Source: Apibacter mensalis (GTDB taxonomy: Bacteria; Bacteroidota; Bacteroidia; Flavobacteriales; Weeksellaceae). From it: a DNA stretch of 64,000 bases. The notes under the pieces are model-generated. The model was not told the DNA's origin. It searched no databases and saw nothing but the letters and a program-made list of their open reading frames with translations. The DNA is taken from the NCBI RefSeq assembly GCF_001418685.1, contig NZ_LIVM01000002.1:1-64000 (forward strand), in the 5' to 3' direction. The position numbers and the translations under genes were made by a program. Shown here piece after piece: positions 1 through 9,101 of this stretch. Each line of letters opens with the position of its first letter. The stretch's first letter is position 1.

Positions 1-705
1 TATCTTTGGGATGGTAATGTTTTATTGCATGAATGGCATTATCAGTGTGCACGGCGTCCTAAGGTTATTACTGACGAGCTGGGAATGCTTATGTTGGACC
101 GACCCGAACCGGTCGAAAACCTGACCACTTGGGTTTATGAGGAAGGAAGTTTAGTCCCCACCGCAAAGCTATGCGAAGGCAAGTCCTACTCGATTGTATC
201 GGACTATTTGGGCCGCCCCGCTCAGGCCTATGATGACAAAGGAGAACTGGTTTGGCAGGTGGAGTTTGACATCTATGGCAGAATACGGGAAGATACCTTT
301 AACAATCAGCCGTTTATTCCATTCAGGCAACTGGGGCAATATGAGGATGTAGAAACGGGGCTTTATTATAATCGGTTTAGGTATTATAATCCTGAAACCG
401 GCTTATATATTAGTCAAGATCCGATAGGGCTAGCAGGTAATAACCCGAATTTTTATGCGTATGTAAGTGATTCGAATACGATGTTTGATGTGTTCGGACT
501 TAGTGAGTGTGGTATTAAAATTGAAGATGGTAAATTCGATTACTTATTCGGCCGTGTGACATCTAATAATCATAATGCAGCAAGATCAAATCAATTAGCC
601 GGTGTGATGAAACATTTAGGAGTTCATGATACAGCAAGTGGAAGAAAACTATTAACAGACCATTTGATAAATGCATATAAAGATCCTACTAATATATATA
701 ATTAA
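1..705 (+). CDS. RHS repeat-associated toxin protein, 3' part (5' end outside window)
   Basis: The frame is open from the first base, so this is the C-terminal part of a larger RHS/YD-repeat protein. The visible part begins with an RHS repeat (YLWDGN, LLHEW) and reaches the RHS core end, where DPIGLAGNNPNFYAYV is followed by FDVFGLS, the usual junction to a polymorphic toxin tip. RHS proteins form a shell that encloses a C-terminal toxin. The tip here starts near position 500 and contains FDYLFGRV and NNHNAARSNQL, which resemble a recurring RHS tip of unknown activity. Composition changes sharply: the core is clearly GC-richer than its surroundings and the tip is AT-rich, as expected for exchangeable tips. 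The frame ends at a TAA (703-705) inside the toxin domain; the same frame continues with convincing toxin sequence behind it. The product is therefore probably truncated. Confidence 0.85.
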   Translation, partial: YLWDGNVLLHEWHYQCARRPKVITDELGMLMLDRPEPVENLTTWVYEEGSLVPTAKLCEGKSYSIVSDYLGRPAQAYDDKGELVWQVEFDIYGRIREDTFNNQPFIPFRQLGQYEDVETGLYYNRFRYYNPETGLYISQDPIGLAGNNPNFYAYVSDSNTMFDVFGLSECGIKIEDGKFDYLFGRVTSNNHNAARSNQLAGVMKHLGVHDTASGRKLLTDHLINAYKDPTNIYN

Positions 706-835
706 TTCACAAAAGTTTGGGAAGGAGGATCAGGAAATTTTATTGTCAAAGAATCTTTATTTGCTGGACCTAGTGGTAAATTCGCTCTATTTGAATCTAC
801 TAGCTAGATTAATAACTTTAATACCTAAATTATGA
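706..835 (+). pseudogene. Severed C-terminus of the RHS toxin tip
   Basis: Directly after the TAA at 703-705 the same frame continues as FTKVWEGGSGNFIVKESLF and AGPSGKFALFEST, ending at a TAG (805-807). This looks like the natural continuation of the toxin domain. From 806, in the +1 frame, RLITLIPKL follows and stops with TGA at 833-835. The simplest reading is one nonsense mutation plus a small frame-breaking deletion near 800-806. In the intact ancestor the toxin stop would have overlapped the next gene's ATG as ATGA (832-835), typical of toxin/immunity pairs. A sequencing error could explain one of these lesions but hardly both. Confidence 0.7.
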
Positions 836-1158
836 TGATTCAAAATTTTGATAATGTAATTTTAGAAAATTTAGGCTTTGAACCTTTGGAATTTGATAGG
901 GATTATTTTCAATGGACTTATCAGTTTAAAAAAAATAATCTCAAACTGGATTTTACATATTCGATAGATAAAATAATTTCAACATATTTATATTTTAACG
1001 AAATCCTAATAGCATCTAATTTTGCAAGCGGATTAAGTGAATTATCTATTGAGAATAATATTATCATAGCAACATTATCAACTGATAAGTTATATAGAAA
1101 ATTAAAATTAGCCCCATATAACATCACAATTAAATGGTCTGACGAATTTATTCTATAA
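832..1158 (+). CDS. Putative immunity protein to the RHS toxin
   Basis: A 108-residue soluble protein without signal peptide or membrane segment; I do not recognise its family. The assignment rests on position: the gene begins in an ATGA overlap with the degraded toxin reading frame, exactly where RHS immunity genes sit. The frame is intact although the toxin is broken, as expected if the immunity protein is still useful against neighbouring strains or was simply lost later. A second ATG follows at once (835). A terminator-like hairpin lies 20 bases downstream. The composition is as AT-rich as the toxin tip. Confidence 0.55.
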   Translation: MMIQNFDNVILENLGFEPLEFDRDYFQWTYQFKKNNLKLDFTYSIDKIISTYLYFNEILIASNFASGLSELSIENNIIIATLSTDKLYRKLKLAPYNITIKWSDEFIL

Positions 1159-1177
1159 AGTGAGAATTAAATTTAAT

Positions 1178-1213
1178 AAAAAAGCCAACCTTTAGCGTAG
1201 GCTTTAGTTTTTT
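1178..1213. terminator. Hairpin terminator behind the immunity gene
   Basis: An A-rich run, AAAGCC, a loop, then GGCTTT and a T run form an imperfect hairpin flanked by A and T tracts, so it could end transcription from both sides. It would serve the immunity gene on the plus strand and the remnant at 1212-1388 on the minus strand. Confidence 0.45.
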
Positions 1214-1388
1214 AAGAGTTCAGCTTATCGAGGAGTTCAAGTTGATCCTCGGGAACAAGGATTTCAATAAGGTTAAAGATATTAAATAAGTTCAGCGGTT
1301 TGTGGTAAAGAGTAAGGCTTCTGCATTTAGTTTCGGACAAAAGGGCTGTTTGTGCAATTTTACAGAGAGATTTAAGGGTGAAAAATTA
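1212..1388 (-). pseudogene. Gene remnant, C-terminal end only
   Basis: On the minus strand about 58 codons are open and end at the TAA in 1212-1214. The peptide (TLKSLCKIAQTALLSE ... FNLIEILVPEDQLELLDKLNS) reads like a real protein end with a charged amphipathic tail. There is no ATG start and a stop lies just upstream, so only a 3' fragment remains. It is GC-richer than its surroundings, which supports former coding function. The family is not recognised; it could belong to an old RHS or mobile cassette. Confidence 0.35.
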
Positions 1389-1704
1389 AATTCAAGTAAC
1401 TTTCTAATTGTTTAAATATTTTCATAGTGAGAAGAAATTCCTTAGAATTAAAGTTTTTGTTTTTATGAAAGAACTTATTATATTTTTAGATTGCATAATA
1501 AAAATAATCAAAGAGACCAGTTATTGGAAACTAACTTACCACTAAGAAGAACCTGAGTTAACATTAATATTTCTAATTTATTATTAGTACATAAAATTCT
1601 ATCAATTCATAAATAATAAATATAAAATAAATTATAATTTACGCCTATTATTAATGTTTAATCATGTATTTTTATAAAAAAATTATGTAAGCTTCTGATT
1701 ACAT

Positions 1705-2102
1705 ATGGGAAAGAAAATTAAAATCGGTAAAGACGAGTATTCTTGTACATTTGGTTTTGATTTTAGGAGAAATCATTTATTCAAGGATTCATATAAGGAA
1801 AAAAATATTTTAATGATCATTATAGCAATAATTCCGTTACTAGCCATACCCTTTTAAACTTGTTTGAATTAATTAAAGCTTTTGAAAGCGGAAAAATTAC
1901 TTTTATACCTAACGTATATAAAGATAAAAGATTCTCAATTAAAATCCCAAATTCACACGATTTTATATATACATATCGCAGGCCTTTAAATGGTAATGAA
2001 TCCAGCATTTCGGCTAGGAACCGTAGATGAATTAAATTAGAAGGAATTCATGTTTCAGATAAAGAATTAAAATTTTATCATTTAGAATGTATTATTCTAT
2101 AA
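1705..2102 (+). pseudogene. Decayed small gene (one frameshift, one in-frame stop)
   Basis: An ATG at 1705 opens MGKKIKIGKDEYSCTFGFDF and about 32 residues on, at an A7 tract (1799-1805), the sensible frame shifts. It continues as KYFNDHYSNNSVTSHTLLN, LFELIKAFESGKITFIPNVY and IKIPNSHDFIYTYRRPLNG. A TGA at 2028-2030 interrupts this frame; it then runs on as IKLEGIHVSDKELKF to a TAA at 2100-2102. The reconstructed protein is about 130 residues, soluble, and of the size and style of immunity proteins often lined up behind RHS genes. The family is not recognised. Two independent lesions make a pseudogene more likely than a sequencing error. Confidence 0.6.
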
Positions 2103-2225
2103 ATAGAGTCTGAATTTATTTAAAAATATAATACATTTAAATTCGAGTCATACGGATTCTTTTTTGAGTATGAAGCATGATAATTATAAATTTAAAAGCA
2201 ATCTATTTTAAGATATTTATTGGAA

Positions 2226-2243
2226 CCTGTATAGGTATACAGG
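2226..2243. repeat. Perfect short palindrome (operator-like)
   Basis: CCTGTATA, two bases, TATACAGG: an exact 8-bp inverted repeat in an AT-rich spacer between the decayed region and the end of prmC. It could bind a dimeric regulator or be a chance or decayed site; no gene start is near. Confidence 0.3.
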
Positions 2244-2314
2244 AAATAATAATTGAAATTGATATATTAATAAATTTTTAAAAATAATTATTCTTTTCTT
2301 GTTAAAAATCTCAT

Positions 2315-3199
2315 TTAAGACAATATTTCTTTAGCCTTAATCATTCTAAAATTACCGGATAAATCTTGTTTTAGCTCAACATAATTAAAATAATCTAAAA
2401 ACAAGCGTCTGGTTTTTTCTCCTAAATCCTGATTAATCTCAACATACACACTTCCATGTGCTGTTAAATTTTTTTGGGAAAAATGTATAATGCTTCTATA
2501 AAAAATAAGTGGATCATTGTCGGGGACGAATAACGCTTTTGCTGGCTCATGATTTACAACCCTGCCCTCCATAGCTTTTTTTTCATATTCTCGGATGTAG
2601 GGAGGATTAGAAACAATGATGTCATACTTTTCATTATTTTTTATTTTATGGTTAGTAGTATTGAGTAAATCGGCTTGTATAAAATCTATTGAGACCAGAT
2701 TGTTTTCTGCATTTTTCTTTGCCAATTCCATAGCTTTTTCATCAATTTCAAGAGCCGAAACCTTCGATTTTACATTTTTAGCTAAAGCTATAGCTATGCA
2801 TCCGCTGCCGGAACACAAATCCATTATATTCAACTCCTCATTTTTATTCCCAAAGTCTTTACAAATCCATGCTACTAATTCTTCAGTTTCAGGCCTGGGT
2901 ATCAATACATTTGGATTTACCAATATTTTACAACCAAAAAAATCGATGTGACCTAGCACATATTGATAAGGCATTCCACTAATTAAGTAAAATAAGGCTG
3001 TTTGAAAAAGGGTAGATTTCATTTGAGAATCTTCCTGCATTTCATCTAATCCTAATTTTAAGGTGATTTTATCTTTATGCAAATACGTTTCTGCCAACGC
3101 ATAAAATATGATATCGATTTCTTTAGGCGAATAGTGCGAAGAAAGATTTTTAATAAATTCATTTCTTATTTCTGCTAATGATTTCATGGTAAAATGCAT
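2315..3199 (-). CDS. prmC: Peptide chain release factor N5-glutamine methyltransferase
   Basis: PrmC (HemK) methylates the glutamine of the GGQ motif in release factors RF1/RF2 using S-adenosylmethionine and so supports efficient translation termination in the cytoplasm. Visible are an N-terminal helical domain (about 1-90), the SAM-binding loop DLCSGSGCIAIALA (127-140) and the catalytic NPPY motif (198-201). Its length of 294 residues is normal. A second ATG four codons downstream (start at 3187) is an equally possible start. The secA terminator lies between this gene and secA upstream, so it is probably transcribed on its own. Confidence 0.93.
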   Translation of the reverse strand: MHFTMKSLAEIRNEFIKNLSSHYSPKEIDIIFYALAETYLHKDKITLKLGLDEMQEDSQMKSTLFQTALFYLISGMPYQYVLGHIDFFGCKILVNPNVLIPRPETEELVAWICKDFGNKNEELNIMDLCSGSGCIAIALAKNVKSKVSALEIDEKAMELAKKNAENNLVSIDFIQADLLNTTNHKIKNNEKYDIIVSNPPYIREYEKKAMEGRVVNHEPAKALFVPDNDPLIFYRSIIHFSQKNLTAHGSVYVEINQDLGEKTRRLFLDYFNYVELKQDLSGNFRMIKAKEILS

Positions 3200-3218
3200 T
3201 ACGGGTGACTTTTATTTT

Positions 3219-3262
3219 AAAAAAACCGGAATAATAATAAATAAATTACTATTCCGGTTTAA
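3219..3262 (-). terminator. Rho-independent terminator of secA
   Basis: An 11-bp perfect stem (AAACCGGAATA / TATTCCGGTTT) with a 16-base loop is followed, read on the minus strand, by a T run. It sits about 25 bases behind the secA stop codon. Confidence 0.8.
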
Positions 3263-3286
3263 TTTTTTATCTATTTATATAAGAGG

Positions 3287-6200
3287 TTATTCATCATCCT
3301 GATCTACTAATATCCAACCTCCCTCCTCTATAAGATTTTGTGCTTGTTTAAATTTCATAGATTTTACTTCTCCGTTTCTCAAATTACGTACATGGACAAC
3401 TTCGTTTCTTCCAATCTTGTTGACACGCAAAGGTTCCGAGGCCGGTTTTTCTTGACTTGGGTTATCATCGTTTTCTACGTACTCTCTGCTTTCAACAATC
3501 TTTTGTTTTACCTCACGAGCCTGCTCAATTTTGGATTCCTCAGGTTCTGAGGGTAATCCACCTTTGAATAAGAAGGATATAATTTCTTTATTGGTTTTAT
3601 CCAACATATCTCTAAATAACGCAAAAGATTCTTGTTTATATATAACTAACGGATCTTTTTGCTCGTAAACGGCTGATTGTACGGATTTTCTTAATTCATC
3701 CATCTCTCTTAAATGCTCCTTCCAATTTTCATCAATTAAAGCCAAGGTAATTCCTTTTTCAAAGTCTTTTAGTAAAGCTTTTCCTTCAGAATTATAAGCT
3801 TCTTCCAAATTAGTTGTTACATTTAATACTTTAGCTCCATCTGTAAATGGAACTGAGATATTTTTAAATGTATTTCCTCTTGCCAAAAAGACATTAGATA
3901 TAATAGGATACAACTGTTGTGCCGTACTTTCCAATTTTTCTTTATAATATGCTTCAGCTTGTTCAAAAACTTTATCGTTCAATTCTTTTTCAGATAGTCT
4001 ATTAAATTCCGATTCATCTACAGGAGTATCCATAGCGAACACGGTTGCTAATTCAAATTCAAAATTTTTATAGTTTTTATCTTGTTTGTTAACTTTTACC
4101 AATAAAGCCGCTGTATCGTAAATCATGTTGGCAATATCGATACTCAACTTTTCACCAAATAGGGCATTTTTACGTCTGCTGTAAATTACTTCCCTTTGTT
4201 TATTCATAACATCATCATACTCCAATAATCTTTTACGAATACCAAAGTTATTTTCTTCTACTTTTTTCTGAGCTCTTTCAATGGAATTGGTTATCATGGA
4301 ATGCTGAATTACATCTCCTTCCTTATGCCCCAACCTGTCCATCATTTTGGCAATTCTGTCAGACCCGAATAAACGCATTAAGTTATCTTCAAGAGAAACA
4401 TAAAACTGTGAAGATCCCGGATCTCCCTGACGACCTGCACGACCTCTTAACTGTCTGTCTACCCGTCTCGAATCGTGTCTTTCCGTACCTATAATTGCTA
4501 ATCCTCCTGCGGCTTTTACTTCATCGGTAAGCTTGATGTCCGTTCCCCGTCCTGCCATGTTGGTAGCAATAGTTACCACTCCGGGTTTACCGGCTTCCGC
4601 TACTATATCTGCTTCTTTTTTATGTAATTTAGCATTTAATACATTATGCGGTATTTTTCTTAATTTTAAAGCTTTACTTAATAATTCGGAGATTTCCACA
4701 GAAGTTGTCCCTACTAATACCGGTCTTTTATCTTCCTGTGATAATCGAATAACTTCATTTAAAACGGCATTAAATTTCTCTCTATTAGTTTTGTATACTA
4801 AATCTTGCTGGTCGTTTCTAATCACAGGTTTATTGGTAGGTACCACCACTACATCCAATTTATAAATCTCCCAAAACTCTCCTGCCTCCGTTTCAGCAGT
4901 ACCGGTCATTCCAGCCAATTTATTATACATTCTAAAGTAATTTTGTAAAGTAATCGTCGCAAAAGTTTGAGTTGCGGCTTCTACCTTAACATTCTCTTTA
5001 GCTTCTAAGGCTTGATGTAGTCCATCGGAATAACGACGGCCTTCCATAATACGACCGGTTTGTTCGTCAACAATCTTAACTTGTCCATCAATTACTACGT
5101 ATTCTATATCTTTCTCAAATAAGGTATATGCTTTGAGTAATTGGTTCAAAGAATGAATTCGTTCTGATTTTATTGCAAAATATCGTAAGAATTCTTCCTT
5201 CTCCTTGTGTTCTTCTTCTTTGGATAAATTTTTATTTTCAATGTCGGTAAAAACAGTTCCTAGGTCTTCTAATACAAAGAAGTTAGGATCAGAATTTCCT
5301 TTTGACAAAAATTCAATACCTTTGTCGGTAAGCTCAACCTGATTATTTTTTTCATCAATTGAGAAAAATAAATCTTTATCTGCTTCTGGCATCATTCGGT
5401 TATTATCCGATATAAAATAAGCTTCAGCTTTTAATAGGATAGCTTTATTACCTTCTTCGGATAAAAATTTAATTAAAGGTTTATGTTTAGGTAAACCTCT
5501 ATACACCTGATACAATTTGTACCCGCCTTCCTTTTTATTTCCTGAAGCTATAAGTTGTTTTGCTTCCTGAAATAATTTTGAAATTTCATTTTTTTGGGCA
5601 GTAAAAATAGTTTCTACAATTGGTTTTAATTCTTGATATTCTTGTTTATCTCCATTCGGTACTGGACCGGATATAATCAACGGCGTACGTGCATCATCAA
5701 CAAGTACAGAATCCACTTCATCAACAATGGCATAATTAAGTTCTCTTTGAACTAAATCATTAGGAGAATTTGCCATATTGTCACGTAAATAATCAAACCC
5801 AAATTCATTATTGGTTCCATACGTAATATCTGCAAGATAAGCTTGTCTTCGAGATTCAGAATTAGGTTGATGGTTATCTATACAATCAACTTTTAATCCA
5901 TGAAACTCAAATAGTGGTGCCATCCATGCAGAGTCTCGTTTTGCCAGATAATCATTGACTGTAACTACGTGAACCCCACGTCCTGATAAGGCATTCAAAT
6001 ACATAGGAAGAGTTCCTACGAGAGTTTTACCTTCACCAGTTGCCATTTCGGCAATCTTTCCTTGATGCAAAACCGTACCGCCTATATATTGAACGTCGTA
6101 ATGAATCATGTCCCATTTAACATCTTTACCAGCTGCATTCCAATAATTTCTCCATACAGCTTTGTCACCCTCAACAGTAATATAATCTTTGGTCAAAGCC

Positions 6201-6619
6201 AAGGTTTTATCAAACTCAGTTGCTGTTACAGTTATAGTATTGTTCTCAGCAAATCGCTTTGCTGTTTCTTTAATTAAAGCGTAAGCTTTAGGAAGTATTT
6301 CTTCTAATATTTTTTCTTCTACTTCATAGGATTCTTTTTCATATTTCTCAATCTCGCTGTATAATCGTTCTTTTTCGTCTATATTATCAACTGTTTGAGT
6401 CTGTTCTTTTAATTCTGCAATTTTATTTTTAATATTTAAAGTGGCTTGAGATATCTTTTCTTTAAACTCAATAGTTTTATATCTTAGATCATCGAATGAT
6501 AAGGAGGAAATACTTGCTTCTTCTTTTTTAATTTTATCCAGATATTTATTTAATTGTGCAAGATCTTTTTTATGTTTATCCCCAATAAATAATTTGAGAA
6601 CTGAATTTAATATATTCAT
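3287..6619 (-). CDS. secA: Preprotein translocase ATPase SecA
   Basis: SecA is the ATPase that drives unfolded preproteins through the SecYEG channel. The Walker A motif ATGEGKT (193-199), the DEVD box (300-303) with [12 protein letters not shown], and the second nucleotide-binding fold with [15 protein letters not shown] and [10 protein letters not shown] are all present. At 1110 residues it is some 200 longer than E. coli SecA; the extra length lies in a charged N-terminal helical stretch (about 60-110), an insertion behind NBD1 (about 325-470), and the tail. This long form is usual in Bacteroidota. The C-terminus ends in [11 protein letters not shown] and lacks the cysteine-rich zinc motif. 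It has its own promoter element and terminator. Confidence 0.97.
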   Translation of the reverse strand: MNILNSVLKLFIGDKHKKDLAQLNKYLDKIKKEEASISSLSFDDLRYKTIEFKEKISQATLNIKNKIAELKEQTQTVDNIDEKERLYSEIEKYEKESYEVEEKILEEILPKAYALIKETAKRFAENNTITVTATEFDKTLALTKDYITVEGDKAVWRNYWNAAGKDVKWDMIHYDVQYIGGTVLHQGKIAEMATGEGKTLVGTLPMYLNALSGRGVHVVTVNDYLAKRDSAWMAPLFEFHGLKVDCIDNHQPNSESRRQAYLADITYGTNNEFGFDYLRDNMANSPNDLVQRELNYAIVDEVDSVLVDDARTPLIISGPVPNGDKQEYQELKPIVETIFTAQKNEISKLFQEAKQLIASGNKKEGGYKLYQVYRGLPKHKPLIKFLSEEGNKAILLKAEAYFISDNNRMMPEADKDLFFSIDEKNNQVELTDKGIEFLSKGNSDPNFFVLEDLGTVFTDIENKNLSKEEEHKEKEEFLRYFAIKSERIHSLNQLLKAYTLFEKDIEYVVIDGQVKIVDEQTGRIMEGRRYSDGLHQALEAKENVKVEAATQTFATITLQNYFRMYNKLAGMTGTAETEAGEFWEIYKLDVVVVPTNKPVIRNDQQDLVYKTNREKFNAVLNEVIRLSQEDKRPVLVGTTSVEISELLSKALKLRKIPHNVLNAKLHKKEADIVAEAGKPGVVTIATNMAGRGTDIKLTDEVKAAGGLAIIGTERHDSRRVDRQLRGRAGRQGDPGSSQFYVSLEDNLMRLFGSDRIAKMMDRLGHKEGDVIQHSMITNSIERAQKKVEENNFGIRKRLLEYDDVMNKQREVIYSRRKNALFGEKLSIDIANMIYDTAALLVKVNKQDKNYKNFEFELATVFAMDTPVDESEFNRLSEKELNDKVFEQAEAYYKEKLESTAQQLYPIISNVFLARGNTFKNISVPFTDGAKVLNVTTNLEEAYNSEGKALLKDFEKGITLALIDENWKEHLREMDELRKSVQSAVYEQKDPLVIYKQESFALFRDMLDKTNKEIISFLFKGGLPSEPEESKIEQAREVKQKIVESREYVENDDNPSQEKPASEPLRVNKIGRNEVVHVRNLRNGEVKSMKFKQAQNLIEEGGWILVDQDDE

Positions 6620-6642
6620 TATATGTAATTAATTTATACCTA

Positions 6643-6650
6643 CAAATGTA
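6643..6650 (-). promoter_or_regulatory. -7 element of the secA promoter
   Basis: On the minus strand TACATTTG matches the Bacteroidota -7 consensus TAnnTTTG, 23 bases upstream of the secA ATG. No good -33 TTG is visible at the expected distance. Confidence 0.5.
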
Positions 6651-6686
6651 CTAAAAAAAAGCTTTTTAGTGAGAATTATGAAAAGT

Positions 6687-6712
6687 AAAGCCCTAAACGA
6701 GCTAGGGCTTAT
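6687..6712 (-). terminator. Terminator of the DUF2795 gene
   Basis: A perfect stem (AAGCCCTA / TAGGGCTT) with a 7-base loop begins a few bases behind the stop codon of the minus-strand gene that ends at 6716, and is followed by an AT-rich tract. Confidence 0.7.
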
Positions 6713-6715
6713 TAA

Positions 6716-6937
6716 TTAATATTCATCTTCGTTCCAGAGAAAGTCATCATCAGTTGGATAATCCGCCCATATTTCTTCAATGCTATCGTAAATCTCGCCC
6801 TCGTCTTCAATTGCCTGTAAATTTTCAACTACTTCCAAAGGGGCACCGGTTCTTATAGCATAATCAATTAATTCATCTTTTGTGGCGGGCCACGGCGCAT
6901 CACTTAAATAAGACGCTAATTCTAAGGTCCAATACAT
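6716..6937 (-). CDS. DUF2795 domain-containing small acidic protein
   Basis: A 73-residue very acidic protein. The sequence from MYWTLELASYLSDAPWPATK to DYPTDDDFLWNEDEY is characteristic of the DUF2795 family, which is highly conserved across Bacteroidota; its function is unknown. No signal peptide or membrane segment. The conserved core TKDELIDYAIRTGAPLEVV (about 19-37) is helical and may be a nucleic acid- or protein-binding unit (inference). A terminator follows directly, so it is probably a single-gene transcript. Confidence 0.85.
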   Translation of the reverse strand: MYWTLELASYLSDAPWPATKDELIDYAIRTGAPLEVVENLQAIEDEGEIYDSIEEIWADYPTDDDFLWNEDEY

Positions 6938-7567
6938 AAGGTAAAATTTATATTATGATTAATTTTTCCTTCCACACATCAAACTTCAAGCCAAATTTTT
7001 TTTCATATTTTTATTTCTATTTAATAAAAATAGTATTAATTTTAATTTAATTATTATAAAATTATAGATAATTTATTCACTTAATTTTAATGGTTAAGGT
7101 AATCAATAATTTATTATTAAAACAATTAAGCTAAAGATTGCACAGAATATAATTATGAATAATATTATGTTTAAAATATGAATTTTAGAATAATTATTAA
7201 TAAAATTAAAAGTTGAATATAAAATATATTTAATCACAATAAACCTTCAATTTTATAATAAATTTTTATAAGTTTAGTTTATAAATTTATAAAAAATATC
7301 GTTTTAAATTTTCTGCCCAATGTGTCATATAATAAACATGACATATTTTCATGAATAATACTTTTAATCAAGTTATACTGTGTATTACAAGATGCTTAAA
7401 AATTTCAAACCCCAAGTTAAATATTTATATTCTGAATAATTAATATAAGTTTAAATTTTTATACAAACATTCTTCTCTATAAAATATAATTAGCTATGCT
7501 ATCATGCAAAATGAAATGAATAAATATATTATTAATTTCGTTTATACCTATGTTTTTTGAATATGTA
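6938..7567. other. Long AT-rich intergenic stretch
   Basis: About 630 bases of extremely AT-rich DNA without a credible reading frame, RNA gene or terminator. The only structure I see is a 6-bp inverted repeat (TGTCAT / ATGACA, 7323-7343) with a 9-base spacer. Confidence 0.5.
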
Positions 7568-8149
7568 TTAATCAAAAATATAAGCAAATCCAAAAGCTAA
7601 AATTGATGTATTTTGTTTCCTGTAAAATTTGTCATAAATATCTATAAAACCGTAATTATAACGAATGAAAAATTCTGATTTTCTAAATATACTATATCCA
7701 AATCCTATAGATATTGAGGCATCAAGATTCTTAGGGTTAGATCCATATCGTTCTTTTTCTAATTTTTTATCTTTTTGATAAATAAGTATTCCTAATTGAG
7801 GGCCAATTTCACTAAAAAATTCACTTTCAGCTTCGGAAAAATAAGCTCTAAAATAAACGGGTATATTTATATAGTTTTGAAAAAATTTAGCTTTTGTACT
7901 TTTTCCTGAAAGTTTAATCTTATCTTTTTCACCTTGTAAAGAATATGAGACCTCAGGTTGTATAAAAAATCTATAATAATTATCTAATTGAATTTGAGCT
8001 AATGCTCCAATAGACCCTGCATACCTACTGCTGGATTTGTTATGTATTTTTGTAACACTTGAATTTTGGAGAGTACCTGTAATACCGAATCGTATTTGTG
8101 AATAAGATAAAATTGGAATTAATAAAAATAAAAGAACGCTTTTTCTCAT
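7568..8149 (-). CDS. Outer-membrane beta-barrel protein (PorT-like family)
   Basis: A 193-residue protein with a clear signal peptide (MRKSVLLFLLIPILSYSQ) followed by alternating beta strands: RFGITGTLQ, RFFIQPEVSYSLQG, YINIPVYFRAYF and SEIGPQLGILIY. These match the small outer-membrane barrel family to which the T9SS protein PorT belongs. It ends in an aromatic strand (SILAFGFAYIFD) as expected for an outer-membrane barrel. Membership in the broad family is likely; identity with PorT is not shown. It lies downstream of sucD with a 41-base gap, so it may be the last gene of that operon. Confidence 0.75.
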   Translation of the reverse strand: MRKSVLLFLLIPILSYSQIRFGITGTLQNSSVTKIHNKSSSRYAGSIGALAQIQLDNYYRFFIQPEVSYSLQGEKDKIKLSGKSTKAKFFQNYINIPVYFRAYFSEAESEFFSEIGPQLGILIYQKDKKLEKERYGSNPKNLDASISIGFGYSIFRKSEFFIRYNYGFIDIYDKFYRKQNTSILAFGFAYIFD

Positions 8150-8190
8150 AATAATCTAATGTTTGTTTTATGTAGATAGAGCAAAAATTA

Positions 8191-9063
8191 CTATATGAAT
8201 ATTTTGCCAACAGTTTTTCCTATATCTGCAGGAGAATTAACCACGTGTATACCACACTCTGACATAATTTTCATTTTTGATTGTGCAGTGTCGTTCTCTC
8301 CTCCAACAATTGCTCCGGCATGTCCCATAGTTCTGCCTTTAGGAGCTGTTATTCCTGCAATAAATCCAATAATTGGTTTTGTAGTATTAATAGATTGGTA
8401 CCACAATGCTGCCTCTACTTCAAGTTGACCTCCTATTTCTCCTATCATAACAATACATTCTGTATCCTTATCTCTTATAAGAAGTTGTAAGGCATCTTTG
8501 ATGGATGTTCCAACTAGAGGATCTCCACCAATTCCTATAGCAGTCGAAATACCATAGCCTGCTTTAACCACTTGGTCAGCAGCTTCATATGTCAAAGTAC
8601 CGGATTTAGAAATTATTCCAACCTTTCCTTTTTTAAAAATGAAGCCGGGCATAATTCCAACCTTTGCTTCATCTGCAGAAATAATTCCCGGACAATTGGG
8701 ACCAATTAATACACAATCGTATGATTTAAGGTAATTTTTAACTTGGACCATATCCTCCACAGGTATACCTTCAGTGATACATATTATAACTTTTATTCCC
8801 GCTTGTGCTGCCTCCATAATTGAATCTGATGCAAACGCAGGAGGTACAAATATTATAGAAGTATTTGCTCCTGTCTGTTCTATTGCATCTTCAACTGTGT
8901 TGAAAACAGGTCTATCTAAATGAGTGGTTCCTCCTTTTCCCGGAGTTACACCTCCAACAATGTTAGTTCCATATTCTATCATTTGTTCGGAATGAAAGGA
9001 ACCTTCTTTACCTGTAAATCCTTGAACAATTACTTTAGAGTTTTTATCAACTAAGATAGACAT
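8191..9063 (-). CDS. sucD: Succinyl-CoA ligase (ADP-forming), alpha subunit
   Basis: SucD carries the CoA-binding and phosphohistidine part of succinyl-CoA synthetase in the citric acid cycle; the beta subunit SucC is not in this window. Seen are the N-terminal CoA-binding fold (VQGFTGKEGSFHSEQM), GPNCPG, and the active loop GHAGAIVGG with the histidine that is phosphorylated (about 248). Its length of 290 is standard. The gene lies 38 bases behind the second lpxD-like gene at the end of the lipid A operon, an order also known from other Flavobacteriia. Confidence 0.96.
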   Translation of the reverse strand: MSILVDKNSKVIVQGFTGKEGSFHSEQMIEYGTNIVGGVTPGKGGTTHLDRPVFNTVEDAIEQTGANTSIIFVPPAFASDSIMEAAQAGIKVIICITEGIPVEDMVQVKNYLKSYDCVLIGPNCPGIISADEAKVGIMPGFIFKKGKVGIISKSGTLTYEAADQVVKAGYGISTAIGIGGDPLVGTSIKDALQLLIRDKDTECIVMIGEIGGQLEVEAALWYQSINTTKPIIGFIAGITAPKGRTMGHAGAIVGGENDTAQSKMKIMSECGIHVVNSPADIGKTVGKIFI

Positions 9064-9101
9064 ATATATAAATTAAAGATGAATAATCATTTTAATTAAA
9101 A

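Larger units (their letters stand above)
1159..1704. other. Gene-poor stretch
   Basis: Apart from the terminator and the minus-strand remnant in its left half, this stretch is AT-rich without a readable frame, RNA gene or clear repeat. It looks like decayed accessory DNA behind the RHS locus. Confidence 0.5.

Noticed and set aside
1820-2008. Minus-strand 62-codon frame
   Set aside because: It lies antisense to the decayed plus-strand gene at 1705-2102, whose reconstruction reads far more protein-like.
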